Shown here piece by piece: positions 1-7,157 of a stretch of 9,803 nt of DNA (position 1 is the first letter of the stretch; each line of letters starts with the position of its first letter). The notes beneath the pieces were generated by a model that was not told the DNA's origin, made no database searches, and saw only the letters and a program-made list of their open reading frames with translations. Position numbers and translations under genes: made by a program. This DNA is from an uncultured Oscillospiraceae bacterium (GTDB lineage: Bacteria; Bacillota; Clostridia; Oscillospirales; Acutalibacteraceae): contig CABQCM010000022.1 in NCBI GenBank assembly GCA_902462665.1, forward strand, positions 1 through 9,803, read 5' to 3'.

Positions 1-110
1 CAGACGCCGCAACTTTCCATCTTTACCAGCGCACTGTACTCATCGTAGACGGGGAGAGGCATCTCCTCAATTTGGCATTTCCTACCGGGATAGACGACAT
101 AGCTTTTCAT
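1..110 (-). CDS. Zinc-dependent alcohol/polyol dehydrogenase-like protein (MDR family), N-terminal fragment
   Basis: The reverse strand reads ATG at 110-108 and stays open to the window edge, giving 36 codons plus two bases. The peptide starts MKSYVVYPGRKCQIEEMPLP and ends ALVKMESCGV. It matches the N-terminal pattern of medium-chain zinc-dependent dehydrogenases: a short beta strand, an EE-x-P-x-P segment, then LVKxxxCG(V/I)C. Cys34 would be the first catalytic zinc ligand in that family. A ribosome binding site (GGAG on the reverse strand, 120-123) sits 9 bases before the ATG and supports this start. Such enzymes oxidise or reduce alcohols, polyols or sugars with NAD(P). The substrate cannot be told because the cofactor-binding half lies outside the window. 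The gene points away from the peptidase gene and shares its intergenic region. The family call rests on a short fragment; other MDR members such as threonine or sorbitol dehydrogenases are equally possible. Confidence 0.72.
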   Translation of the reverse strand, partial: MKSYVVYPGRKCQIEEMPLPVYDEYSALVKMESCGV

Positions 111-119
111 TGTTATCAT

Positions 120-123
120 CTCC
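120..123 (-). promoter_or_regulatory. Ribosome binding site of the dehydrogenase-like gene
   Basis: Read on the reverse strand this is GGAG, followed by nine bases and the ATG at 110-108. It fixes the start of the partial gene. Confidence 0.6.
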
Positions 124-204
124 ATAATGTATTATCGGATGGCACACAACCAACGGCTGTCCATGCTCTATCCATGAAAAACAGTTTATATATGTACGGA
201 CATT

Positions 205-233
205 ATAATATCATAATATGATGGCCAAATCAA
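205..233 (-). promoter_or_regulatory. Candidate sigma-A promoter for the leftward dehydrogenase-like gene
   Basis: On the reverse strand TTGATT (233-228) is followed after 17 bases by TATTAT (210-205); an overlapping perfect TATAAT lies at 207-202, at a longer spacing of 20. Transcription would start near 198-195, leaving a leader of about 85-90 bases before the ATG at 110. The region is very AT-rich, so -10-like sequences can arise by chance, and the -35 box is only a partial match. A 13-base palindrome lies within the spacer. Confidence 0.45.
210..222. promoter_or_regulatory. Palindrome ATCATA-A-TATGAT, possible operator
   Basis: A perfect inverted repeat with 6-base arms and a single central base. 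It overlaps the spacer and the edge of the -10 box of the leftward candidate promoter, where a repressor could block RNA polymerase. It consists almost only of A and T in an AT-rich gap, so it may be coincidence. No regulator gene is in view. Confidence 0.25.
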
Positions 234-290
234 GACTATTTTATAAAAAATGGTTGGTAGAACCTAGCAACAGACCGATTATTTGGAGTA

Positions 291-319
291 TTGTCATAAA
301 CGCAATGGGCTGATATAAT
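291..319 (+). promoter_or_regulatory. Strong sigma-A promoter with extended -10 for the SH3b/C39 peptidase gene
   Basis: TTGTCA (291-296) is separated by exactly 17 bases from a perfect TATAAT (314-319). TG at 311-312 forms the extended -10 motif TGnTATAAT. Transcription would start near 326-328, giving a leader of about 35 bases before the GTG at 363. The near-consensus boxes suggest strong, largely constitutive expression under the housekeeping sigma factor. No operator is obvious next to it. Confidence 0.75.
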
Positions 320-346
320 GCAATTACACTATAAAAATCAAATGAG

Positions 347-353
347 AAAGGGA
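347..353 (+). promoter_or_regulatory. Ribosome binding site deciding the GTG start at 363
   Basis: AAAGGGA lies nine bases before the GTG at 363. The ATG at 353 is in another frame and overlaps this site; the GTG at 361 is also out of frame. The reading frame from 363 gives a proper signal peptide, so GTG is the preferred start. Confidence 0.6.
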
Positions 354-362
354 TGATTTTGT

Positions 363-1322
363 GTGAAACGAATCCTAGCGATTGCGCTTTCCATCATGAT
401 TGGAGTGGGTGCGCTGGGTGCTGGTGCAGCCAGCGCGTCCGTGTCCGAAACGTCGGCAGGGGTGGTCGCTACGTCCAGCGGACGGCTGAATGTCCGCAGC
501 GGACCGTCCGCCGGTTCCACTGTGGTGGGTTCTCTGAACAAGGGGAGCTATGTCACCTTGATTTCCAAAAACGGATCCTGGTGGTATCTGGAATATGACG
601 ACGGCCGTTATGGATACTCCCACGCGGATTATATTCGCTCTGTTTCGAGCAAAGCTGCTGTGGTGAAAACCCAGTCGGGTAATTTAAATGTGCGCAGCGG
701 GGCAAGCACCGCCACCCCCATTGTAGGGAGCCTGGCGAAGGGAGAGAAGGTACTGGTTTTGTCCTCCGCCAACGGCTGGAGCCGAGTGTTGTATCGGGGC
801 GGCAAAACAGGATATGCCAGCAGTCAATATTTAGCATTGTCGGCTACCTATGCGCCCATCGCGCTTGCAGTGCCAGATTACAAACAGACCGACAGTCGCT
901 GGGCCAATGTCCTTATCGGCGACTCGGGCAAAACCATGCGGCAAATTGGCTGTGCGACGACCGCCGTCGCCATGATGGAATCTTATCGCCAGGGCAGGAA
1001 CATTACGCCGGACGTCATGGCCCGGCAGTTAAGCTATTCTGCTTCCGGTAATCTTTACTGGCCGAGCGACTATCGCGCGGTTTACAGCAGCGAGGGATAT
1101 CTCCAAGGAATTTACAATCAACTCTTGGAAGGTAAGCCAGTGCTTTTTGGAGCCAAACGCGCCAACGGCAGTCAGCACTGGGTGGTAATTTCAGGCTACT
1201 CGGGTGGCAGTACGCTGTCGGCCAGCGGCTTTGTGATACGCGACCCAGGCTCCAACAACCGCACCACGCTGCAGCAGCTGCTTTCTGAATATCCGTCTTT
1301 TTACAAATACTTTTATTATTAA
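363..1322 (+). CDS. Secreted SH3b-domain C39-like cysteine peptidase
   Basis: A 319-aa exported protein starting at GTG. Residues 1 to about 25 form a signal peptide: MKR, a hydrophobic stretch, then an Ala/Ser-rich cleavage region. Two bacterial SH3 domains follow (about 34-95 and 98-160), each with the L-N-V-R-S-G motif (residues 42-47 and 108-113) and the later VGSL-x-KG segment. The C-terminal half (about 168-319) resembles the Peptidase_C39_2 family. It opens with a YKQTDSRWAN segment, has the probable nucleophile Cys197 in IGCATTAVAMM, His272 in QHWVVISGY and Asp294 in VIRDPGS, so a Cys-His-Asp triad appears complete. SH3b domains usually bind peptidoglycan or other wall polymers, so the protein is probably held in the cell wall and cuts a peptide there; the actual substrate is unknown. 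It has its own strong promoter and terminator and is convergent with the GH38/dockerin genes, so it is likely an independent unit. A wall hydrolase or immunity role is possible but unproven. Confidence 0.88.
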   Translation: MKRILAIALSIMIGVGALGAGAASASVSETSAGVVATSSGRLNVRSGPSAGSTVVGSLNKGSYVTLISKNGSWWYLEYDDGRYGYSHADYIRSVSSKAAVVKTQSGNLNVRSGASTATPIVGSLAKGEKVLVLSSANGWSRVLYRGGKTGYASSQYLALSATYAPIALAVPDYKQTDSRWANVLIGDSGKTMRQIGCATTAVAMMESYRQGRNITPDVMARQLSYSASGNLYWPSDYRAVYSSEGYLQGIYNQLLEGKPVLFGAKRANGSQHWVVISGYSGGSTLSASGFVIRDPGSNNRTTLQQLLSEYPSFYKYFYY

Positions 1323-1327
1323 TTCGA

Positions 1328-1368
1328 GGTCAAGACCGCTCGCCAAAAAGTGGAGGGCGGTCTTGACC
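1328..1368 (+). terminator. Rho-independent terminator of the peptidase gene
   Basis: A perfect 12-base inverted repeat (GGTCAAGACCGC at 1328-1339, GCGGTCTTGACC at 1357-1368), with partial further pairing into the loop, begins five bases after the stop codon. It is followed by ATATTTT and, further on, a run of seven or more T around 1389-1397. The stem is strong; the immediate U tract is modest. Confidence 0.75.
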
Positions 1369-1401
1369 ATATTTTGAATACATCTGCTTATTTTTTTATT
1401 T

Positions 1402-1432
1402 CCGCCAGCCCATCCAAACGGTGGGCTGGCGG
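1402..1432 (-). terminator. Hairpin downstream of the dockerin gene, candidate operon terminator
   Basis: A perfect 11-base inverted repeat (CCGCCAGCCCA at 1402-1412, TGGGCTGGCGG at 1422-1432) with a 9-base loop. It lies 26 bases beyond the leftward stop codon at 1459-1461. In the leftward transcript the stem is followed by an A-rich stretch rather than a U tract, so it is not a textbook terminator. It could act with the neighbouring hairpin, stabilise the 3' end of the message, or block readthrough between the convergent units. Confidence 0.45.
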
Positions 1433-1458
1433 GTAGGAGGGGAATAGGAGATAGCGAA

Positions 1459-4395
1459 TTATTTCGAAACCGGAAGCGAGGGAATCAGCTTAACCGAATA
1501 CTGCAAAATGTAAAGCGCGTCGGTAGCGTCAACCTTACCGTCCTGATCCACATCGGCTGCGGTAAAGGAATCGCCTTCCAGCTTGATTAGCTGGACGCTG
1601 TGCTGCAGCGCCATCAAAGCGTCAGCAGCATCCATTTTTTTGTCACCGTTGATGTCGCCGTACTGAATAGCCAGCTTTTCCTCCGCGTCGGTTAGCTTTT
1701 TGAGAGTGGTCGCGTCGATATGTTTCTGCTGGGATGCACTCAGTGCATCGTAGGCGTCGCGTGCCGACTGCACATCCTCTTTGTCGGGATTTTCCGCGTC
1801 AATCGCATTGATCTTTTCAATCACCGCGTTGGCCGCCGCAATGTCGTCTTTCAGAGCTTGCAACTGCCGCTCGGCCTCGGTCAGCTTATTGAGGTTGTCT
1901 ACCAGTGGCTTCTGCGCCTCGGTCAAATTGTCGAAAGCCGTGCGTGCTTCTACAATGGCCGCTTCATCGCTGATGGCAACCGTGGAGGGCAGAGCGTTGA
2001 TTTTTTCAATCACGGTATTGGCGACCAATTGATTGTCGTATTCGTCGTTATCACCATAATCGCCTGTGCGACCGTCAAACGTCACAGTATTGATTCCAAG
2101 AGTACCGTCGATTGCCTGGATGCCGAAGCAGAGCTTTTTGCCGGCATTGTCGTCGCGCAGGTTGAAGGTCATTGCCACCGTCTCCTGTTCGCCGGTGGCG
2201 GCAAAGGTCTTTTGCCCGATTTGAGCCGTTTTGCCTTGGTCATCCAAAACGTAAGCCTTGAGATGGTACTGCTTGCCGCTTTCACCCTTAACATCAAAGG
2301 TATAACGATACTGTCCGACAGTCTCGCTGTCCACAGTCAGAGTGGAGAACGTGGCTTCTTTGCCAGTGTTGAGCGTCGCGGCGGTGGCATAATCGGTATT
2401 GTACTCACGCAGGGAAATGGGCTCGTTCAACGTGCCCGTACCGCCGATGCTCATCAGGGCAGCGCCGTCCAGATTGATGTAGTAGACATCTTGGGTCATA
2501 TTGTAAACATAGTAGCCATACAAGCTCAGCGGCGACTGATCGTAGTTTCGGGCGCTGGTATGACCGATTAACGGAGAAACGCCCTTGGCGTTGAGACAGT
2601 CCACCTCATCGTCGGTTACCTCGTGCTCTAGGGTCGCAAGCTTGTACGAAAAACCATATTCCTCATCCATAAATTCATCCAGGGACTCGTAGGCGTTCTC
2701 CGAATTAACTTCCATACTTTCCAGCTCGACGCGGACGTTGCTGTCCGGCTCGGTCAAAGCATTGGCATAGTATTGAAGGGTCATGGAATAGGGTTGCACT
2801 TCGTTATAGCCAAATTCTTTCCAGATTTTCACGCCCATTTGAAGGACGTCGCCCGCCCTCACCGGCGCTTGGTCCAGCTTGGTGTAAAGATCGTATTTGG
2901 TCCAGCAACCGACCTCATTGGCAGCTGCCGTCGCAGTATACCCCACCAGATGATCGACGAAAACCGGATTGTACATTACTGGGGAATGATACCGTACGAC
3001 GTCTTGTTCAACAAGATTCGCCTGTTTCACATTAAGAAAGTCGGATGCATCGTAGCTCAGCAGAAGTCGGTCGTCGGTGACATCGTACAGCTCCCATTTA
3101 AAAAGCTGTACCGGGTATTGGCTGTAGTTGGGATTGCCCAGATTTCCAAGATACACATGGAGCCGGTTGGTGCCGGCGGCAGTGGCCGAAACCGTATCCT
3201 CCGCCGTGAATTCCTGATAGGGATAGTGATAAGTCTCGTCCTCCATAGGAGAGCTGACTGCGGTAGAAGAAAGGTCAATTACCTTTCCAGCCGAGGAATA
3301 GCCGACGTAAATGTGATGAAGCAATTCGCCCGCCACTCCGTTGGGACAATTGGCGCGAAGCACCGAACGAAGCTTATGACCTTCCACCAGCGTCACTTCG
3401 TCAGAGAGATAGTCCTGTACCGGCCAAAGCAGGTCGGTATCCGCGAAGCCACTGGCAATTTCGGCATCCACCTGGAAGCCCACCGGCAACTCAACAACCA
3501 GATCGTTCGGATAGGTACCGCTCATGAATCCGGTCGTGTCGGCGGAAAGCAACGCCTTATAATCCCAGGTGGAATTGAGCTTCGCCAATGCTCGTTCGGC
3601 TGCCTCCAGCTTAGCAAGATTGGTCACATAGGTCCTGCCGGCCTCGGTCAGCGCATCGTAAGCCGCCCGTGCGGCCGTAATCGCCGCTTCGTCGGGATTG
3701 GTTTCATCCAGAGCATCGATTTGATTCATCACCGCCTTGGCCGCCTGCTGGCTGGCGTTGTAGTAAAGCGGCGCGTGCTGCGCGACCGCATCGCTGCTGC
3801 CGTCGGCGCGTTTGACCCCAAGAAAGTCCGAACCGTCGTAGCTGGCCAACAGCTTGTTGTCTGTGACGTCATAAATGTCCCAGCCGAAAAATTGTAGGGG
3901 ATGCTCACTGTAATTGGGGTTGCCAATGTCGCCGGTATAGAGAAAAATTTTATCCCGGTTTTCTCCGGCGCTGGCAGCGTCAATGACCGCTTCCGACGCG
4001 TATTCCTGGTACTGATAACCATAGGTTTCGTCGGTCAGGACCTGGCTGACGGTATTCTCGCCGCTGTCTATAATTTTGATGGCATCGGCAATATAGATGT
4101 GGTGAGCTAGACTGGCCGTTCTGCCGCTGGGCGTATAGGCCCGGATGACCGAACGGATGGTGTGTCCTTCGATCAAGGTAATGGGTTGAATTTCAAATTG
4201 GGAGATAGGGAAAAGGATATCCCCCTCGCCGAATCCGCCGCCAAAATTACCGTTAATCTGAAAGCCGGTGGGCAGCTCAACCATCTCGTCTTCGCTCGCC
4301 AACGCGCCAACACCGCATATGGTAAACATGCTGGCAATCAGCGCAAGGGTGAGCAGCGCCGTCGTTACTCGGCGCATGCAGGAATGCTGTTTCAT
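1459..4395 (-). CDS. Secreted multi-repeat protein with C-terminal type I dockerin
   Basis: A 978-aa exported protein. Residues 1-34 form a signal peptide (basic MKQHSCMRR, a hydrophobic core, cleavage near ALAS). Three related modules of unknown family follow: about 38-213, 300-476 and a divergent third at about 500-655. The first two share V-E-L-P-x-G-F-Q, L-x-E-G-H-x-(I/L)-R-S-V-(I/L)-R-A, HHIY, DETYxYxYQE and GNPNYS. A three-helix-like repeat (about 214-274) separates modules one and two. A beta-rich stretch (about 658-775) resembles a carbohydrate-binding sandwich. Two more helical repeats (about 792-848 and 852-910) lead to a dockerin (912-978) with two EF-hand-like loops starting at Asp914 and Asp948. 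Dockerins dock onto cohesins of scaffoldins or surface anchors. No catalytic domain is recognisable, so a binding or structural role is more likely. An AGGAGG site seven bases before the ATG supports the start. It is the last gene of the likely GH38 operon. The dockerin call is strong; the overall function is unknown. Confidence 0.85.
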   Translation of the reverse strand: MKQHSCMRRVTTALLTLALIASMFTICGVGALASEDEMVELPTGFQINGNFGGGFGEGDILFPISQFEIQPITLIEGHTIRSVIRAYTPSGRTASLAHHIYIADAIKIIDSGENTVSQVLTDETYGYQYQEYASEAVIDAASAGENRDKIFLYTGDIGNPNYSEHPLQFFGWDIYDVTDNKLLASYDGSDFLGVKRADGSSDAVAQHAPLYYNASQQAAKAVMNQIDALDETNPDEAAITAARAAYDALTEAGRTYVTNLAKLEAAERALAKLNSTWDYKALLSADTTGFMSGTYPNDLVVELPVGFQVDAEIASGFADTDLLWPVQDYLSDEVTLVEGHKLRSVLRANCPNGVAGELLHHIYVGYSSAGKVIDLSSTAVSSPMEDETYHYPYQEFTAEDTVSATAAGTNRLHVYLGNLGNPNYSQYPVQLFKWELYDVTDDRLLLSYDASDFLNVKQANLVEQDVVRYHSPVMYNPVFVDHLVGYTATAAANEVGCWTKYDLYTKLDQAPVRAGDVLQMGVKIWKEFGYNEVQPYSMTLQYYANALTEPDSNVRVELESMEVNSENAYESLDEFMDEEYGFSYKLATLEHEVTDDEVDCLNAKGVSPLIGHTSARNYDQSPLSLYGYYVYNMTQDVYYINLDGAALMSIGGTGTLNEPISLREYNTDYATAATLNTGKEATFSTLTVDSETVGQYRYTFDVKGESGKQYHLKAYVLDDQGKTAQIGQKTFAATGEQETVAMTFNLRDDNAGKKLCFGIQAIDGTLGINTVTFDGRTGDYGDNDEYDNQLVANTVIEKINALPSTVAISDEAAIVEARTAFDNLTEAQKPLVDNLNKLTEAERQLQALKDDIAAANAVIEKINAIDAENPDKEDVQSARDAYDALSASQQKHIDATTLKKLTDAEEKLAIQYGDINGDKKMDAADALMALQHSVQLIKLEGDSFTAADVDQDGKVDATDALYILQYSVKLIPSLPVSK
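1462..1662 (-). other. Dockerin type I domain coding segment
   Basis: Encodes residues 912-978 of the dockerin protein. Two duplicated calcium-loop units are visible: DINGDKKMDAAD (914-925) and DVDQDGKVDATD (948-959), each followed by a helix of the A-L-x-x-L-Q-x-S-V-x-L-I type. Asp/Asn occupies loop positions 1, 3, 5, 9 and 12 in both. Loop 1 has Lys at position 6, where Gly is usual; loop 2 has the Gly. Confidence 0.85.
1666..2022 (-). repeat. Tandem pair of helical repeats before the dockerin
   Basis: Encodes residues about 792-848 and 852-910. Both follow the pattern N-x-V-I-E-K-I-N-A-(L/I), an acidic linker, A-R-x-A-(Y/F)-D-x-L, a polar turn, then L-x-K-L-T-(D/E)-A-E-x-x-L. A third copy of the same type lies at residues 214-274 (3574-3756) between the two N-terminal modules. 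They look like three-helix-bundle spacers, as seen in large secreted clostridial proteins, and probably extend the functional modules away from the dockerin. Confidence 0.7.
2431..4284 (-). repeat. Three copies of an unnamed ~165-residue module
   Basis: Copy 1 is coded by 3757-4284 (residues 38-213), copy 2 by 2968-3498 (300-476) and divergent copy 3 by about 2431-2898 (about 500-655). Copies 1 and 2 are clearly homologous along their whole length. Copy 3 keeps a DEEYGFSY block, an N-Y-x-x-(S/H)-P-L-x-L/F-(Y/F)-G motif and the following Y-x-V/Y-x-x-T-x-D segment, but has lost the V-E-L-P and HHIY blocks. The helical spacer at 3574-3756 lies between copies 1 and 2. I do not recognise the family. 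Confidence 0.7.
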
Positions 4396-4402
4396 ACTGG
4401 TT

Positions 4403-4408
4403 CCTCCT
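4403..4408 (-). promoter_or_regulatory. Ribosome binding site of the dockerin gene
   Basis: Reads AGGAGG on the reverse strand, seven bases before the ATG at 4395-4393. The perfect motif and spacing choose this start over the internal Met7. The 81-base gap to the preceding GH38 stop shows no strong hairpin followed by a T run, so readthrough from the upstream gene is plausible. Confidence 0.75.
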
Positions 4409-4476
4409 AATTTTTATTGGTTCCGTACATGGCGTGATGCCAATACACGGGAAAACCCTTTCTTATCGCGTAGGGA

Positions 4477-7149
4477 TTACTCCCATGCGGGAACAATCTC
4501 CAGCGTCATCAAGCCGGTTCGCCGGAGACGAATGGGAAGCGCGTTATCTTCTATAGTCAGCTCGTTCAAGCGTTTTTCGTCCAAATCCGTCTCGTAAGCC
4601 TCACGAATGGTGCAGCCGGGGAAACAAAATCGCAACTGTCCCTGCGCTTCGGTTTCGCCGTAGTTCAGCAGCCGGACGATCAGGCTCTCCCGGTCAAACG
4701 CCTTTTTGACGGCGGTGACCATGCAATGCTCTCCCTCAAGCTGAATTGCGCTTCCCGCATCGGGAAGCATCTTTTTTGGTTTTACATAGTCGGTTAAAAC
4801 CGATTGCTCGGGAGCACGATCGAGCGTGAAAACCGGCTGTGTTAAGTAAGTGATCGCCTGACCGTATACCTCCCGCCAATCCGCGCCATGAGGAAACAGA
4901 GCCAGCCGGTAGGTGATTTTGCCCAGTGCTTCGGCTTTGCTAAGTTCAAAGCTCCAACTCGCGTCAATGCGGTTGTTGGAACGAAGCAGAGTCAGCGCCA
5001 ACGCGCGTTCTTCCGTGTCGATGCACTCGTATTCATAGATTCCCTCGGCGGCTACGGTGAGACCGAAGCGTACGCCGGTAACATCGCAGATATCCTGCAT
5101 GGGATGGGTGGGATAGGGCTGCTCGAATAGGCCAGGGATATTTTCTTCCTCATGAATGGGTCGTTCTACCACGTCAAAGGGCTGCCCACCGCGAGAAAAA
5201 GACGCTTCCCTCAACCCGGTGGGGAAGAGCAGACGCAGCCGGTGGGCACGGGCGCGGTTGTCGATGGTGATCTCGGCACGAAGACGCCGGGCTCCTTTGT
5301 CCAAGGCAAGCGTAAGCATGACAGGAATTTCGGTTTCATAGGACGAACGCGTCCCGTCCTGACCAGCTCCATCGGGAATGCGTATGGAAAGCCTTACCTC
5401 ATAAGCGCACCCAAGGGCGTTATCGTAGAGCATGGCAATCTGACAGGCGCATCCGGTGGAATAAACCGTTTTGTCTTGCTGTGCCTCCAGATGCACATAG
5501 ACGTTATGGACGTCTCCCGTATCTTCAAAGGTAAACTGCTGCGGATAGGTAGTGCCAGTCAATTTATCGGTAAGTTCTACTGTGCCGTTAGGCTGGATGA
5601 CGCAGCGCAGGAATTCATTTTCCATGACCCCCGCGGAGGGAGAAAAATGACGTGCCGGCCGGTTGGGATAATATTGGGGCGTGCCGCCGGGTACGAGGTT
5701 GAAGCGTTTCCAGCCAAAGGGGGATACGGTTGGTATTTCGGCCATGGCACGCACGCGCAGAGCGGGCGTATTGGTCGGGTGTCCCCGCCGGGGATTAAAC
5801 CGAATATCCGCCACCGGCTTTTGGGAGAGAATGGTGAGCGGAATGGGGGCGCCATCCGGGTCTTCCAGAGCAAAATCGGCTCCGCCGTAGCCTTCGGGAA
5901 GATCCAGCTCGAACGTATATACCCCAGATGTGGAAAAGGAAGACGTATTGAATACGGTCAGCAAGGGAAAATGATCAAAGCGGGACATGACGTCGCGCCG
6001 GCAGTCCTCGCTTACCTGCGTGGCAAGGGCGTAGGCACAGGAGTAACGGGTCATCGCCTGTTCGTATACTTCATCGACCGAGGTGCAGCCGAGGGTATCG
6101 TGGGCATGATTTTCCAGCACGTATTTCCAGGCGCGATCCTGCGCCCACTGCCGCGCGTCGAAACCGCTGAGCCAGGCCAAGGCTGCCGTAGGTTCAAGGT
6201 GCCGCTCCAAATAACGCTCGGTGCGGTAATGGAACTGTTTCTGGCGGGGATGGCAGGCGTGGGTGGATTCGAGAACCTGCTCGGCCGTATACATCAGTTC
6301 CCCTTCGACACGCTGCATGGAGAGATTATGCTTGGCATACGCATCGCGCACCGCCTCGAAATAATCTTCGGCCGTGGTTTGCCGCACCTCCAATTCAGGA
6401 AACAGGGCGTTAATTTTTTGAATGATCTCCAGTACATCCGGCTGTGGAAAGGAATGGTCAATCCCATTGAGCCAAAGTAGGCAATCAACGTCCGATACCC
6501 GCGCACGGCGTTCCACCAATCCCGGGACCCGTTTGGCCAATCCCTCTCGCTGGATACGATAACCGTCGATGGTTTCTGTATAATCTTCCTCGCAGTCAGG
6601 CAGGGCGGTGGAATCGCCATAACCGGCGTTGACATAGAGCATCACGACCGAAGTGCCGTCGGGAGAAACCCATTCAAAGGCGCTTTTCGCCCCGGCGGGG
6701 ACGCCCCGCCAGGCCATGGCGGCCTCAATGCCAAAGCCACGCAGCACCTGCGGTGTTTGAGACGCGTGGCCGAACTCGTCCACCTCATAGCTCAAGCGCA
6801 TAGCGCGGCCAAGGTTTCGAGCACCCTCGATGCCGTAATGCAGATTTCGAATCATCGCTTCTCCGCTGACGAGGGTTTCCAGGGGTTGGGTATACCAAGG
6901 CCCAATCTCCAGCCGTCCTTGCGCGGCCAGTCTTTGAACCCGTTTCGTCTGTTCGGGACGCACCGACAGATAATCGTCCACCATGGAAAACTGACCATCG
7001 CAAATGAAAATGTAATCGGGCTGGCTGTCCATAATATCCAGCAGGCGGTCAAACAGGCCAATGAGCCGGACGAGATATTTTTCGTGCGGCATATACCATT
7101 CCCGGTCCCAATGGGTGTTGGACAAAACATGAATGTAGTATTGGGGCAT
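4477..7149 (-). CDS. GH38 alpha-mannosidase, cytoplasmic
   Basis: A protein of 890 aa from the preferred ATG, the usual length for bacterial GH38 alpha-mannosidases. The N-terminal catalytic domain (about 4-270) starts with the family signature SNTHWDREW. Expected zinc ligands are present: His13 and Asp15 in HWD, Asp124 in VDEFGHASQTPQ (also the family nucleophile) and His350 in ENHAHDTLGC. Asp231 in NGIDHSFPQPD is the likely acid/base region. A helical middle domain (about 285-365) and a large beta-sandwich C-terminal half (about 398-890) follow, as in the family. There is no signal peptide or membrane segment, so it should cleave alpha-linked mannose from imported oligosaccharides or glycosides in the cytoplasm. 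Linkage cannot be read from sequence. The frame extends upstream to a TTG at 7209, but those 20 residues precede the conserved start of the family and the ATG at 7149 has a better site. It lies 64 bases after the other GH38 gene and 81 bases before the dockerin gene. Confidence 0.92.
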   Translation of the reverse strand: MPQYYIHVLSNTHWDREWYMPHEKYLVRLIGLFDRLLDIMDSQPDYIFICDGQFSMVDDYLSVRPEQTKRVQRLAAQGRLEIGPWYTQPLETLVSGEAMIRNLHYGIEGARNLGRAMRLSYEVDEFGHASQTPQVLRGFGIEAAMAWRGVPAGAKSAFEWVSPDGTSVVMLYVNAGYGDSTALPDCEEDYTETIDGYRIQREGLAKRVPGLVERRARVSDVDCLLWLNGIDHSFPQPDVLEIIQKINALFPELEVRQTTAEDYFEAVRDAYAKHNLSMQRVEGELMYTAEQVLESTHACHPRQKQFHYRTERYLERHLEPTAALAWLSGFDARQWAQDRAWKYVLENHAHDTLGCTSVDEVYEQAMTRYSCAYALATQVSEDCRRDVMSRFDHFPLLTVFNTSSFSTSGVYTFELDLPEGYGGADFALEDPDGAPIPLTILSQKPVADIRFNPRRGHPTNTPALRVRAMAEIPTVSPFGWKRFNLVPGGTPQYYPNRPARHFSPSAGVMENEFLRCVIQPNGTVELTDKLTGTTYPQQFTFEDTGDVHNVYVHLEAQQDKTVYSTGCACQIAMLYDNALGCAYEVRLSIRIPDGAGQDGTRSSYETEIPVMLTLALDKGARRLRAEITIDNRARAHRLRLLFPTGLREASFSRGGQPFDVVERPIHEEENIPGLFEQPYPTHPMQDICDVTGVRFGLTVAAEGIYEYECIDTEERALALTLLRSNNRIDASWSFELSKAEALGKITYRLALFPHGADWREVYGQAITYLTQPVFTLDRAPEQSVLTDYVKPKKMLPDAGSAIQLEGEHCMVTAVKKAFDRESLIVRLLNYGETEAQGQLRFCFPGCTIREAYETDLDEKRLNELTIEDNALPIRLRRTGLMTLEIVPAWE

Positions 7150-7157
7150 GAGGAGCA

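Noticed and set aside
353..598. Alternative ATG at 353 in another frame near the peptidase start
   Set aside because: It overlaps the ribosome binding site and gives a cysteine-rich product without a recognisable domain. The frame from the GTG at 363 has a signal peptide, SH3b domains and a peptidase domain.
2773..3897. A long open frame of 374 codons on the plus strand, opposite the dockerin gene
   Set aside because: It is antisense to a gene with a signal peptide, repeated modules and a dockerin. Its product has no recognisable domain, and open antisense frames are common in GC-moderate coding DNA.
4396..4476. Possible separate promoter (TTGGCA with a weak CAATAA 18 bases later, reverse strand) before the dockerin gene
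   Set aside because: The -10 match is poor and the gap is short with no terminator before it, so operon readthrough explains expression better. It was not listed as a feature.
5152..6480. A 442-codon open frame on the plus strand, opposite the GH38 alpha-mannosidase gene
   Set aside because: The reverse strand has clear GH38 active-site motifs over the same bases. The plus-strand product is basic and low in recognisable structure, as expected for an antisense shadow.
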